Source of the DNA: Gemmatimonadota bacterium
Lineage (GTDB): Bacteria > Gemmatimonadota > Gemmatimonadetes > Longimicrobiales > Gaopeijiaceae
Reading direction: 5' to 3'
NCBI GenBank assembly: GCA_028873815.1
Contig: JAPPNN010000018.1
Coordinates: 1 to 64,000 of the forward strand
Length of the DNA: 64,000 nucleotides
Shown one piece after another: positions 43,337 to 52,588 of the stretch. Each line of letters opens with the position of its first letter. The stretch's first letter is position 1. The notes beneath the pieces were generated by a model that was not told the DNA's origin, ran no database searches, and saw only the letters and a program-made list of their open reading frames with translations. The translations under genes were made by a program, and so were the position numbers.

Positions 43337-45109
43337 ATGCAACTTGCCCCCCTCGACTGGATCGTCATCGCCCTGTACGGGCTGACGGCTCTCGCGATCG
43401 GCCTCTATTTCGCGAGACGCGCGGGCACGGGCGCCGACGAGTTCTTCCTGTCGGGGCGCAAGCTTCCGTGGTGGCTGCTGGGCACGTCCATGGTCGCGAC
43501 GACCTTCTCGACCGACACGCCCAACCTGGTCGCCGACTTCGTGCGCACCGGGGGCGTCGCGCAAAACTGGTCGTGGTGGGCCTTCCTCATCACCGGCATG
43601 TGCACCGTCTTCTTCTACGCGAAGCTATGGCGCAGATCGGGCGCGCTCACCGACATCGAGTTCTACGAGTTGCGCTATTCGGGGCGGCCGGCCGCCTTCC
43701 TGCGCGGATTCCGCGCCCTCTACCTGGGCATCTTCTACAACGTGATGATCATTGCGACCGTCACGCTCGCCGCGACCAAGATCGGCGGCGTGCTGCTCGG
43801 CCTGGACCCGCTCACGACGGTCCTGATCGCCGGGTCCGTGACCATGCTCTATTCGGCCACTTCGGGGCTCTGGGGCGTGGTGGTCACGGATCTCGTGCTG
43901 TTCGTCGTGGCAATGGTTGGATCGGTCGCCGCGGCATACTTCGCGTTGGCGCAGCCCGAGGTCGGCGGTCTCGCGGGGCTCGTGGGCAACCCCGAACTGC
44001 GGTCGGCGATGAGGTTCTTCCCCGACTTCTCGAACTGGAGCGTCGCCGCGGGCATCTTCATCATTCCGATCGCCGTGCAGTGGTGGAGCGCGTGGTATCC
44101 GGGATCCGAGCCCGGCGGCGGGGGCTACGTCGCCCAGCGGATGCTGGCCGCCAGGAACGAGAAGGAATCCATGAAGGCGACGCTGTGGTTCAACGTCGCC
44201 CACTACGGGCTGCGGCCCTGGCCGTGGATCATCGTGGCGCTCTGCTCGATGGTGATCTACCCGGAGCTGGCCGACATCCAGGCCCGGTTCCCGGACCTCG
44301 ATCCCTCGCTGGTCGGCAACGACCTTGCCTACCCCGCGATGCTCGTTTTCCTGCCGGCGGGCCTGCTGGGTCTGGTGGTCGCGTCGCTGGCGGCGGCGTA
44401 CATGTCGACGATCAGCACGCAGCTCAACTGGGGTTCGTCGTACGTGGTGAGCGACTTCTACCGGCGGTTCGTGAACCCGGAGGCGAGCCAGCGGCGGCTG
44501 GTGGCGGTGGGTCGGCTGTCGACGGTGGGGCTGATGGTGCTCGGCGCCTTCATCGCGCTTCAACTGGACACCGCGGGCCAGGGCTTCCAGATCCTGCTCC
44601 AGATCGGGGCCGGGACCGGGCTCATCTTTCTTCTGCGCTGGTTCTGGTACCGGGTCAACGTTTGGAGCGAACTCGCCGGAATGACGATTTCGTTCCTCGT
44701 CGCCATCTATTTCGCGTGGGTGCACGGGGCGCTCGGGTTCGAGCCGCTGACCGGCTGGCAGCAACTGGTCATCGGTGTAGCGATCACCACCGTGGGGTGG
44801 CTCGCGGTGACTTTCGTGACACCGCCCGCACCCCGGGAGACCCTCCAGCGCTTCTACGACCGGATCCAGCCGCTCGGCAAAGGGTGGCGGCGAGTGGTCG
44901 ACGTCGGCACCGGCTCGCGTGACGCCGAATCGATCACCGCCGCGTTCCTGGCCTGGTTCCTGGGGTGCGTGCTGGTCTACGCGGCACTGTTCGCGACCGG
45001 TTACCTGCTGTACGGGCAGGCGCTCGCGGGGGTGGCCGCGCTGGCGGTCTCGGCGGGGGCGGGGGTGTGGCTCTTCCGGCTATTGCCCAGACTCGGCTTC
45101 TCGGGTTGA
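43337..45109 (+). CDS. Sodium:solute symporter, SSS family
   Basis: A 590-residue integral membrane transporter with the 13-15 helices of the SSS family, beginning LDWIVIALYGLTALAIGLYFA and including the FFLSGRKLPWWLLGTSMVATTFS region with its sodium-binding serine/threonine residues. Substrates in the family include sugars, amino acids and vitamins. Its stop TGA overlaps the TTG start of galactokinase, so a sugar (galactose-like) substrate is a reasonable inference. Confidence 0.9.
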   Translation: MQLAPLDWIVIALYGLTALAIGLYFARRAGTGADEFFLSGRKLPWWLLGTSMVATTFSTDTPNLVADFVRTGGVAQNWSWWAFLITGMCTVFFYAKLWRRSGALTDIEFYELRYSGRPAAFLRGFRALYLGIFYNVMIIATVTLAATKIGGVLLGLDPLTTVLIAGSVTMLYSATSGLWGVVVTDLVLFVVAMVGSVAAAYFALAQPEVGGLAGLVGNPELRSAMRFFPDFSNWSVAAGIFIIPIAVQWWSAWYPGSEPGGGGYVAQRMLAARNEKESMKATLWFNVAHYGLRPWPWIIVALCSMVIYPELADIQARFPDLDPSLVGNDLAYPAMLVFLPAGLLGLVVASLAAAYMSTISTQLNWGSSYVVSDFYRRFVNPEASQRRLVAVGRLSTVGLMVLGAFIALQLDTAGQGFQILLQIGAGTGLIFLLRWFWYRVNVWSELAGMTISFLVAIYFAWVHGALGFEPLTGWQQLVIGVAITTVGWLAVTFVTPPAPRETLQRFYDRIQPLGKGWRRVVDVGTGSRDAESITAAFLAWFLGCVLVYAALFATGYLLYGQALAGVAALAVSAGAGVWLFRLLPRLGFSG

Positions 45110-46332
45110 ACTGGCTGGCCAGCGCGCCCGGCCGCGTCAACCTGATCGGCGAGCACACCGACTACAACGGCCTGCCGGTGTTCCCCATGGCCATCGACCG
45201 GGACGTGCGCATTGAATACCGGGTCAGCGACCACCCGGTCGTGCGGCTGGACAGTCCCCTGGCGCGTTTCGACCCGTTCACGTTTCAGCTGAAACGTCCC
45301 ATCGAGGCGGCGAGCCAGGGACACTGGTCCAACTACGTGCGAGCGGCGGCCAAGGGACTGATGGAGCATGGCGTGCGGATGGAGCGGGGCATCGAGGGCA
45401 CCGTGACGGGCGACGTGCCGATCGCATCGGGATTGTCGTCCTCGTCGGCACTGGTGGTGGCGTCGGCGCTGGCTTTGCTGAAGGCGAATGGGGTGGAGGT
45501 GGGGCGGGACGCCGGGCCGGGCCCGACCATCTCCGGGCTCGAACTCGCCGCTCTCATGGCGCGCGCCGAGCGGTTCGTGGGGCTTGAAGGCGGCGGAATG
45601 GACCAGGCGGCGTGCCTTCATGGTGTCGCGGGCCACGCGCTCCGCATCGACTTCGAGCCGCTGCGGGTGAAGCCCGTGGCCGTGCCGAAGGGGTGGCGGT
45701 GGGTCGTGGCGTCGTCGCTGGTGCGGGCCGAGAAGTCGGGAGGCGCACGCGAGGCGTACAACGAGCGGGCGAGGCAGTGTCGGGAGGCGCTGGCGGGGGT
45801 GGGCGACGCCTTCGCCAACGACGGGCCGACGACCCCGGAAGGCGCCCGCTCGGGTGCTGTGGCGCTCACGTACCGTGATTTGGTCGCGCACGGCGACATG
45901 GACGGCCTGCTTGACCACGCCCGCCGCATTCTCGCCCCCGTGCTGTTTCGCCGGTTCCGGCATGTCGTGACGGAGGGCCGCCGGGTGGCGCGGGCCGAGG
46001 TGGCCATGCGCGATGGCGACATGAGCCGGTTCGGCAACCTGATGGTGGGCTCGCACGATAGCCTCCGGGACGACTACGAGGTGAGCACGTTCGAACTGGA
46101 CAAACTCGTCACGGTGGCGCTGGAGGCGGGAGCGGCGGGCGCCCGCCTAACCGGCGCCGGCTTCGGTGGGTGCGCGGTAGCACTGTGTGACCAGGCCGCC
46201 GTCGGGGCGGTCATGGACGCTCTTGCCGCTCGCTTCTACGAGCCGCGCCTGGGACAGCCACCGACCGGTGACGAGATGTTCGCCGCGAAGCCGAGCGGCG
46301 GCGCAAGGGTGCGGATCGCGGACAGGCCTTGA
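45106..46332 (+). CDS. galK: Galactokinase (GHMP kinase)
   Basis: A 408-residue GHMP kinase. It starts with the galactokinase signature APGRVNLIGEHTDYNGLPV (residues 7-25), then the ATP loop PIASGLSSSSALV (105-117) and the third motif ARLTGAGFGGCAVAL. It phosphorylates galactose or a related sugar. TTG at 45106 overlaps the transporter stop (TTGA); no ATG lies near the conserved N-terminus. The iterated palindrome falls at codons 59-64, encoding TFQLKR in a stretch that is variable in the family. Confidence 0.9.
   Translation: MNWLASAPGRVNLIGEHTDYNGLPVFPMAIDRDVRIEYRVSDHPVVRLDSPLARFDPFTFQLKRPIEAASQGHWSNYVRAAAKGLMEHGVRMERGIEGTVTGDVPIASGLSSSSALVVASALALLKANGVEVGRDAGPGPTISGLELAALMARAERFVGLEGGGMDQAACLHGVAGHALRIDFEPLRVKPVAVPKGWRWVVASSLVRAEKSGGAREAYNERARQCREALAGVGDAFANDGPTTPEGARSGAVALTYRDLVAHGDMDGLLDHARRILAPVLFRRFRHVVTEGRRVARAEVAMRDGDMSRFGNLMVGSHDSLRDDYEVSTFELDKLVTVALEAGAAGARLTGAGFGGCAVALCDQAAVGAVMDALAARFYEPRLGQPPTGDEMFAAKPSGGARVRIADRP
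45281..45296. repeat. Iterated 16-bp palindrome, copy 4 (inside galK)
   Basis: CGTTTCAGCTGAAACG, extended by flanking A and T to 18 bp (45280-45297), in the 5' third of galactokinase. Identical to the copies at 11734, 14869 and 19063. Confidence 0.9.
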
Positions 46333-46352
46333 CCCGGATGGACGAAACAGCG

Positions 46353-46400
46353 TCCGGCGCGAATCGGGCGACCACTGCATGACCGGTGAGCGCTCGCGGT
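46353..46400 (-). pseudogene. Short duplicated fragment of an S9 peptidase gene
   Basis: A 48-base segment matches 8523-8570 inside the S9 peptidase gene at 47 of 48 positions, including synonymous sites. Read on the minus strand it encodes RERSPVMQWSPDSRR, a blade of the DPP IV propeller. The flanks do not match and no further part of a peptidase gene follows. It sits between galK and the second REP-like repeat. Confidence 0.8.
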
Positions 46401-46408
46401 CAGCAAAC

Positions 46409-46463
46409 GCTGTCCGACTGTTAGTACAACTTGGGACATAAACTAAACCAAGAGCAGGACAGC
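46409..46463. repeat. REP-like inverted repeat, copy 2
   Basis: Outer arms GCTGTCC (46409-46415) and GGACAGC (46457-46463) pair perfectly; between them AACTAAACCAAGAGC (46441-46455) is the family right arm, while the left arm has decayed (GACTGTTAGTACAACTT). It lies right after the S9 fragment and after galK. Confidence 0.7.
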
Positions 46464-46523
46464 TCGTCCAAGGGGTACTGGACACGCTAGCTTTCGCCGT
46501 GAACGCCCTGGAAGCTGGTCGTG

Positions 46524-47711
46524 CTAGCCCTGGGGCTTCACCAATCGCAACACCTGCGGATGCTCCACGTCGTTGAGGTCGCGCCCCACGCCGAATACCT
46601 CGTTCACGCCCACCCGCATCACCTCGAACCGCGCCGGCGTCTCGACCACGCCGAGCCATACCCCGGACGAGTCCCACACATACCAGTCCTGGGGCTCGTA
46701 GCGACGCGCAAGGCCGAGGAACTCGCCCGCCCAGACGTTGCCCTCGGCATCCAGGAGCATGTTCTGGTAGGCAGGCTTCCTGGTGGGAATCGGCAAGCGA
46801 TCCAGAAGGTCCCGAATGTACGGCCTCGGGTTGCGCCCGAGCCGCACTTGCCGTTCGCGGTCGACTTCCTCTTCGGTCACGGCCAGCGAGATACCGGGAA
46901 TCCTTGCGATCAGGTGCACATCTCCGGTCTGGCCGTCGAGGATCGAGTATTCCAACCCATCCGCGAGTCCCACCACGACTTCACCTCGCCCGGTCGGCAC
47001 CACGTGGGTCATCCGCCCCATCACGGGATTGACCTCAACTTCGGGAAGGAAAAAGAGCTCGTTGCCGGGAATCTGCGCGACCGCATGCACGGAAGTCCGG
47101 TCCTCGGACATTCGCACGATCATCGCCGGATGGCGTTGGAGGCCCGACTCCAGGTCCTCGTCTTCCATCGTGTACCCGGCTTCCAATCCCCAGACGAGGT
47201 CCGACGGCACCGGGTGCCGAAGCGACGTCGCTCCGCCCGGCACCCTGAACGTGCTGATCAACCCTGAGTCGATGTCGAACTCCGCAGCCGATGCTCCAAG
47301 CGCGAAGTCCACCCCGAGGAGCGCGCTAGCATGGGTCTCCACGACGGACCACAGGATGCGAAACTCCCCCGGTCCCTCGCCTGGCCCGCCGAAGGCCCGC
47401 AGAAAGAGTCCGTCCGCATCGTAGACCCGGATCTGCTGCGAGCCCCCGTCGGCAACCACCAGATGGCCGCTGCGAGCACGCAGCACATCCCGCACACCAA
47501 GGAAGAGGTGCATGTCCCCCGTGCCGGATTCGGCCAGGTCGACCAGCGGCTGCGCCTCGACGCGCCACCCGGCGCCCTCCCTCCAAGCCGGCGCGACCGA
47601 CTCGACGATCCGCACCCCAAGGCTGTCGCGGGAGGTGCCCGTCGGGCGCAGGCCGGCTTCGCAACCGACCAGCCCGAAGACGACAACGGCCGTTGGTCCT
47701 ATCCGCCTCAC
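46524..47711 (-). CDS. 6-bladed beta-propeller lipoprotein
   Basis: A 395-residue lipoprotein (lipobox FGLVGC) with NHL-like propeller repeats: GHLVVADGGSQQIRVYDADG then GLFLRAFGGPGEGPGEF, and similar blades. It is a diverged paralogue of 62460-63731, with the shared opening IVES(V/A)xPA and G-P-G-E-G-P-G-E-F. Such lipoproteins are abundant in Gemmatimonadota and probably bind ligands or other envelope proteins. The GTG at 47711 overlaps the TolB-like gene stop (GTGA). Confidence 0.85.
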   Translation of the reverse strand: MRRIGPTAVVVFGLVGCEAGLRPTGTSRDSLGVRIVESVAPAWREGAGWRVEAQPLVDLAESGTGDMHLFLGVRDVLRARSGHLVVADGGSQQIRVYDADGLFLRAFGGPGEGPGEFRILWSVVETHASALLGVDFALGASAAEFDIDSGLISTFRVPGGATSLRHPVPSDLVWGLEAGYTMEDEDLESGLQRHPAMIVRMSEDRTSVHAVAQIPGNELFFLPEVEVNPVMGRMTHVVPTGRGEVVVGLADGLEYSILDGQTGDVHLIARIPGISLAVTEEEVDRERQVRLGRNPRPYIRDLLDRLPIPTRKPAYQNMLLDAEGNVWAGEFLGLARRYEPQDWYVWDSSGVWLGVVETPARFEVMRVGVNEVFGVGRDLNDVEHPQVLRLVKPQG

Positions 47712-49579
47712 CCGCCCCGCCCGCCCGGCCGGGGCCGTCCACCGCGCCGCCACAATTCGCGCGCCTGCCGCACGATCTCCGTGAAGCGCGGGTCACTGCG
47801 CAGCGGATCCCACATGGAACTGCTCGTCAGGCCGACAAGCCCCGGATCGCGATTCCGGACTGCGGCTTCGAGGTGGTCCAGGGCCGCGGCGCGGTCACCC
47901 AGCCCGAGGGCCGTGGCCGCCATCTCCACGTCCGAAACGCGTTCGCCGCGTGCAACAAGGCCCTCATTGTGTTCGTGCCGCCAGCGCCAGTAGCTCCCCG
48001 GATCGTGTTCCTCGAACGTCTCATGCAGCGCCTCGACGGAGGCGACCGCCTCGGGCGTTTCACCCTGGGTAGCCAGAATCCGCTGCTCGCGGACCTGGAC
48101 GGCACCCGCGTGGTTGCCCAGGAGCAAGTGTGCTTCCTCCAGGCCCGACCAGGCCGGAGCGATGCTCGAATCGGCCTCAAGGATTGCCTCGAACACAACG
48201 GCCGCGCTGTCGTAGCGGCCCTCCTGCAGCAGACGGTGGGCCCCGATAAGAGGAGAGCCCCGACCGAGCCGACGCCCGAACCGGGTCGATTCCAGCAGGT
48301 AGCGCCGCCGGAGCGAGTCCCCCGCTGTCTCCATGGCCCGAGCCGCTTCCGCCGCCATCTCCACCCCCGCGCTCACCGCCGCGTCAACGCCTGCGTCGAT
48401 ACCCGTGCTCACGCCCGCGAAGCCCGCGCCCAACTGGTCGAACAGCACGACCCTCGCCGCCGCCACCTCGTCTTCTGCACCCCCCAGGGCCTCGGCCCGC
48501 CGCACATCCTCCAACACCTGCGCCAGGACTTCCGGCGGCACCGAGTCGCGGTTCGGCAACTGCATCAGGCGTACGCCCGCCCTCCATGCCACGGGCAGCG
48601 AGAAGCTCGAATCGAGCGCCACCGACCGGTCGAAGTAGGCCAGAGCCGCCTGCAGCCCCTCGGGCGTCCGCTGCTCCAACTCGCTCCTGCCCTGCAGAAA
48701 CGCCCGGTAGGCGTCCGGATCCACCTCGGCGACCCTGTCGACCTCCTCGATCATCTGATCGCCCAGTTCGCCCTGCACCGTGCCGGCGATCTCGACCGCG
48801 ACCTCCGTCTGCAGCCGCAGAATGTCCCTCATTTCGCGCTGGAAAGTGCGCGACAGCATGTGCGTATCGGTCGCGGCGTGCAGGAGTTGCAGCGTAATCC
48901 GCACACTGTCGCTCTCGGACGTCATGGCCACGGAGCCAGTAACCACGGCCTGCACGCCCAGCTCCGCCGCGATTTGTGGCAGCAGCAGGTCGGAATCGGC
49001 ATACCGCTCCACCGATGTCCGCGATACGACCCGGAGGCTTGTGAGGAGACTGAGTTGGGTGATGATCTCCTCGTGGAGCTGGCGGGCGAAGAGATCGTCC
49101 CCCTCCGCGAAGTCCGCCAGGGGAAGGACCGCGATCGCTGTAATGGGCGCATTCGGATCCAGGCTCGCGAACCGCGCGCCCGCGGCCGGTGCGGCGTCGG
49201 TTCCCGCGCTGGCGTCCCCCGTCACTGCGCTCCGCTGGAACCACACCAACCCCAGCGCGACCGAGATCGAGGTCACGACCAGCAGCGCCAGACGGGGCGC
49301 CATGGTGACCTTTACACCGCCCGGAGACTGGCGCGTCTTCGCCAGCCCTTCCGGGGTCAGGTCGTAGACCCACGCGAAGGCCAGCACGACCGGGAGGCCC
49401 AGGAAGGCCGCCACCACCAGCGACTGCAGCACCCAGTCCGGCGCATTGAAGGCCGGAAGCACGATCTCGCCGAGCTGCAGCACCACGAACGCCGCCGCCA
49501 CGTACACCCCGCCCGCACGCACGACGTGCCTCCGGCGCAGTTCCTGCCAGAAGGCAACCAGCCCCTGCTTTGGCTTCAT
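47708..49579 (-). CDS. TolB/FlgO-like N-terminal membrane protein with TPR repeats
   Basis: A 623-residue protein. The first 100 residues hold two or three membrane helices (AGGVYVAAAFVVLQLGEIVLP, VVAAFLGLPVVLAFAWVYDLTPEG) in the pattern seen before adenylate-cyclase/TolB-like proteins; a third helix is LALLVVTSISVALGLVWF. Next a FlgO/TolB-like domain (IAVLPLADFAEGDDLFARQL, LGVQAVVTGSV), then TPR-like helices to the C-terminus. These proteins are thought to be signalling or scaffold parts; the exact role is unknown. It is the first gene of a pair with the propeller lipoprotein. Confidence 0.82.
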   Translation of the reverse strand: MKPKQGLVAFWQELRRRHVVRAGGVYVAAAFVVLQLGEIVLPAFNAPDWVLQSLVVAAFLGLPVVLAFAWVYDLTPEGLAKTRQSPGGVKVTMAPRLALLVVTSISVALGLVWFQRSAVTGDASAGTDAAPAAGARFASLDPNAPITAIAVLPLADFAEGDDLFARQLHEEIITQLSLLTSLRVVSRTSVERYADSDLLLPQIAAELGVQAVVTGSVAMTSESDSVRITLQLLHAATDTHMLSRTFQREMRDILRLQTEVAVEIAGTVQGELGDQMIEEVDRVAEVDPDAYRAFLQGRSELEQRTPEGLQAALAYFDRSVALDSSFSLPVAWRAGVRLMQLPNRDSVPPEVLAQVLEDVRRAEALGGAEDEVAAARVVLFDQLGAGFAGVSTGIDAGVDAAVSAGVEMAAEAARAMETAGDSLRRRYLLESTRFGRRLGRGSPLIGAHRLLQEGRYDSAAVVFEAILEADSSIAPAWSGLEEAHLLLGNHAGAVQVREQRILATQGETPEAVASVEALHETFEEHDPGSYWRWRHEHNEGLVARGERVSDVEMAATALGLGDRAAALDHLEAAVRNRDPGLVGLTSSSMWDPLRSDPRFTEIVRQARELWRRGGRPRPGGRGG

Positions 49580-49631
49580 CTGTCGATCCCGTCCGGTCGT
49601 CACCAGCCAACAACGCATTATGCACACCGCC

Positions 49632-49646
49632 GTCCCATTATGGGAC
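49632..49646. promoter_or_regulatory. Palindrome upstream of the TolB-like/propeller operon
   Basis: The perfect 15-bp palindrome GTCCCAT-T-ATGGGAC lies 52 bases upstream of the ATG at 49579, in the only intergenic space between this operon and the divergent ATPase gene. A regulator site is likely; no partner protein can be named. Confidence 0.45.
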
Positions 49647-49779
49647 CCCCGAGGGTTGGGTTTCGCTAGTGCGCACAGGGTTGCACCACCGCGCTGAGAG
49701 AGGACGTGTGGGTCCCGAGCCACGCAAAACGAGGGCCCGACCGGGAGTCCCACCGCTCGCATCAGAAACAGCATTATCC

Positions 49780-49813
49780 TTGCTAATCACTAATGATCAT
49801 TTGAGATTAGCAA
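49780..49813. promoter_or_regulatory. Nested operator-like dyad upstream of the DUF4143 ATPase
   Basis: Outer arms TTGCTAATC (49780-49788) and GATTAGCAA (49805-49813) pair perfectly; between them lies the inner palindrome AATGATCATT (49792-49801), so the whole 34-bp site is centred on GATC. It ends two bases before the ATG at 49816 and stands in a clearly AT-rich patch. It would be well placed to block translation or transcription of the ATPase gene. Confidence 0.75.
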
Positions 49814-49815
49814 TT

Positions 49816-50982
49816 ATGATCACACGACGTCACACCGCACTTGTCCAGCGCGATCTCGCCGCGTTCCCCTCGGTCGTACTCCTGGGGCCCCGCCAGGCGG
49901 GGAAGACTACGCTCGCCCGGGCAATCGCCGACACGCATCCACACTCCATCTACCTGGACCTGGAGGACCCCTCCGACCAGGCGCGTCTGGGGAACACACG
50001 CGACTATCTCGACCTCCACCGGCATCGGCTGGTCATCCTGGACGAGGTTCAGTTGGTGCCCGATCTCTTCCGGATCCTTCGCGGACAGATCGACATACGG
50101 CGCCGCGCGGGTCGCGCCTCCGGACACTTCCTGCTGCTGGGGTCGGCGTCGGGGATGCTGCTTCGCCAGTCCGCCGAGTCGCTCGCGGGACGCACGGCGT
50201 ATCACGAACTGCCGGGATTCGATGCGCTGGAAGCCGGTACCGATCTCAACCGGTTGTGGCTGAGGGGCGGATTCCCGGAGAGCTTCACCGCGACGGACGA
50301 TGATCTCAGCATCCGCTGGCGGGCGAACTTCATCCGCACCTACCTCGAGCGGGACCTCCCACAGTCGGGACTCAGGGCTCCGGTCGAGACGCTTCGCCGG
50401 TTCTGGACGATGTTGTCCCATCGCCAGGGCTCGGTCTTCAACGCCGCGGAGTTGGCGCGGAGCCTCGGGGTCTCGGTGCCATCCGTGAACCGCTACACGG
50501 ATACCCTCGTAGACATGATGCTGTTGCGGCGGCTTCAGCCCTACCACGCCAACGTGGGAAAGCGGCTCATCAAGTCACCCAGGGTCCTCGTGCGTGACAG
50601 TGGCGTCGTGCATGCCCTCCTCAACATCCGGTCCCTGGACGATCTCCTGGGGCACCCGGTCGCGGGCGCCAGCTGGGAGGGCCTGGTCGTCGAGAACCTG
50701 ATCGGAGCCGCTCCCGTCGGCACGGACGCATTCTTCTACAGGACCCGGTCCGGGGCCGAGATCGACCTGTTGCTGCTACTCCCCGGGCAGGAGTTGTGGG
50801 CCGTCGAGGTGAAGCGGTCTTCGGCACCGCGAGTGCCGCGGGGATTTCGCGTTGCCACGGCGGACGTCTCGGCCACGGCCAGGTTCATCGTGTACCCGGG
50901 GACCGAGACCTATTCCCTCGGAGACGAGATCACGGCCATACCGCTGCCCGCGCTCATGGAGTGGCTGATCGCGCGGGGCTAG
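49816..50982 (+). CDS. AAA-type ATPase with C-terminal DUF4143
   Basis: A 388-residue ATPase. Walker A GPRQAGKT (24-31), Walker B LVILDEVQ, SASGMLL sensor region, RTYLERDLPQ and, at the end, the DUF4143 nuclease-like fold with a D-E-V-K pattern (SGAEIDLLL and WAVEVKRS). Members are common, often horizontally moved, and their role is unknown; the C-terminal domain looks like a restriction-endonuclease fold. The strong dyad just before its ATG suggests tight self-control. The upstream frame is open, but the ATG at 49816 fits the conserved N-terminus. Confidence 0.88.
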   Translation: MITRRHTALVQRDLAAFPSVVLLGPRQAGKTTLARAIADTHPHSIYLDLEDPSDQARLGNTRDYLDLHRHRLVILDEVQLVPDLFRILRGQIDIRRRAGRASGHFLLLGSASGMLLRQSAESLAGRTAYHELPGFDALEAGTDLNRLWLRGGFPESFTATDDDLSIRWRANFIRTYLERDLPQSGLRAPVETLRRFWTMLSHRQGSVFNAAELARSLGVSVPSVNRYTDTLVDMMLLRRLQPYHANVGKRLIKSPRVLVRDSGVVHALLNIRSLDDLLGHPVAGASWEGLVVENLIGAAPVGTDAFFYRTRSGAEIDLLLLLPGQELWAVEVKRSSAPRVPRGFRVATADVSATARFIVYPGTETYSLGDEITAIPLPALMEWLIARG

Positions 50983-51112
50983 CCGCGGCGGTACAGGCCG
51001 GCGACAGACTGCGCTCGCTCCGGCGGCAAACGAGCGCCCCGCGACACGTTGCCCGCCGTGGGAGAGCGAACCACTATCCTCGCCAGCCATCGAGTGCCCC
51101 AAGGAGGATCCC

Positions 51113-52531
51113 ATGCGCCGCCCGCCGACCCGCTTCGCCACCACGACCCTTTTCCTCGCGGCCGCGGCCATGCTCGCACCGCCGGTGCCGCAGAACGCCC
51201 ACGCGCAGTCGCGCTCGCCCATCCAACCCGGCACCCGCTGGACCCTTGCAGCGGTGGGAGACGTGATCATGAACCGGCGGACGGCGCAGTTCGATCATCC
51301 GGGGGATCCGGGGTTCCATGAGCTTGCCAACATCATTCGCGGGGCCGACGCGGCGTTCATGAACCTGGAGCAGTCGGTGTTCCGGCTGCAGGAGTTCACC
51401 GGCTGGCCGGCGGCGGAGAACGGCGGCAACTACGAGGTCGGCTCGCCCGAGACGCTGCGGGACCTGGTCGACATGGGCTTCGACCTTTTCAACAACGCCA
51501 ACAACCACACCACCGATTACGGCGTCGAGGGGATGCGGCTGACCAACCGGCTGATGGACGAGTGGGGGCTGGTGCACTCGGGGGCCGGCGAGAACCTGGG
51601 GTGGGCCAGCCGTCCGGGGTACCTGGAGACGCCGAAGGGGCGGATCGCGCTGATCGGGATGGCGTCCACCTTCACGCCGATGTCGCGCGCGGGGAGGGCC
51701 GGGCCCACGGTACAGGGGCGGCCGGGGCTGAACCCCCTGCGGCTGAGCACCCGCTACGAGGGTTCGGCGGAGACGATGGCCGCACTTCGGGACGTGGCGC
51801 GCCGGCAGGGCGGGAGCGTGTCGGAGGATGAGGACGCGCCGGTGCGGGTGTTCGGCAGGACCGTGTATCCGGGTGACGAGGACCGCACGATCGTGTCGCT
51901 GAACGACGTGGACCGCGAACGGGTGCTGCACGAGGTCCGCAACGCGACCGACCAGGCCGACTACGTGGTGGTCAACAGCCACTCGCACGAGCCCGGCAAC
52001 GCGTCGCAGGTGCCGCCGCCGTGGATGGAGGAGTTCGCGCGGCAGGCGATCGACGCGGGGGCGAACACGTTCATCATTCACGGGCCGCACCAGCTGCGCG
52101 CGGTCGAGATCTACAATGGGCGGCCGATCTTCTACTCGCTGGGCGACTTCATCTTCCAGAACGAGACGATCGATCCGATGCCGTCGGACCAGCGCGACCG
52201 CTACGGTCTTCCACTGGACCGGCTGGCGTCCGAGATCTATGACACGCGCTTCCGGGTGGATGAGGACGGGAACCCCACGACCGGCTTCCCGACCGAGTCC
52301 CGGTGGTACGAGAGCGTGGTTCCGGTGGCCACTTTCGAGGGCGGCGAAGTGGTCGAGATCGTCTTCCACCCGATCGAGCTGAGCTGGAAGGCGCCGCGGG
52401 GCCGCCGGGGCACCCCCCGGATCGCGCCTGAGGAGCTGGGCCGCAAGATCATCGAGCACCTGGCCGCGCTGTCACGGCCGTATGGGACCGAGATCCTGTA
52501 CGAGGACGGTGTGGGGGTGTGGCGGCGGTAG
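51113..52531 (+). CDS. CapA-family (poly-gamma-glutamate biosynthesis-like) exported metallophosphatase
   Basis: A 472-residue exported protein with signal peptide (to about NAHAQ32). Metal-binding motifs of the CapA calcineurin-like fold: LAAVGDVIMNR, NLEQSVF, NNANNHTTDYG, NSHSHEPG and HGPHQLRAVEIYNG then FYSLGDFIF. In Bacillus CapA takes part in capsule poly-gamma-glutamate handling; lone family members in other bacteria have unclear substrates. AGGAGG precedes the ATG by a good distance. No capB or capC is nearby. Confidence 0.87.
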   Translation: MRRPPTRFATTTLFLAAAAMLAPPVPQNAHAQSRSPIQPGTRWTLAAVGDVIMNRRTAQFDHPGDPGFHELANIIRGADAAFMNLEQSVFRLQEFTGWPAAENGGNYEVGSPETLRDLVDMGFDLFNNANNHTTDYGVEGMRLTNRLMDEWGLVHSGAGENLGWASRPGYLETPKGRIALIGMASTFTPMSRAGRAGPTVQGRPGLNPLRLSTRYEGSAETMAALRDVARRQGGSVSEDEDAPVRVFGRTVYPGDEDRTIVSLNDVDRERVLHEVRNATDQADYVVVNSHSHEPGNASQVPPPWMEEFARQAIDAGANTFIIHGPHQLRAVEIYNGRPIFYSLGDFIFQNETIDPMPSDQRDRYGLPLDRLASEIYDTRFRVDEDGNPTTGFPTESRWYESVVPVATFEGGEVVEIVFHPIELSWKAPRGRRGTPRIAPEELGRKIIEHLAALSRPYGTEILYEDGVGVWRR

Positions 52532-52588
52532 CGTCGCGGCTTCAGTGGTGTGGGGGATGAGCTTCGGCCCTGGCCGTCGCGGCCTCCC

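Noticed and set aside
46147-46677. A longer minus-strand frame containing the S9 scrap
   Set aside because: It runs through galK in antisense and the REP-like repeat; only the 48-base segment has homology.
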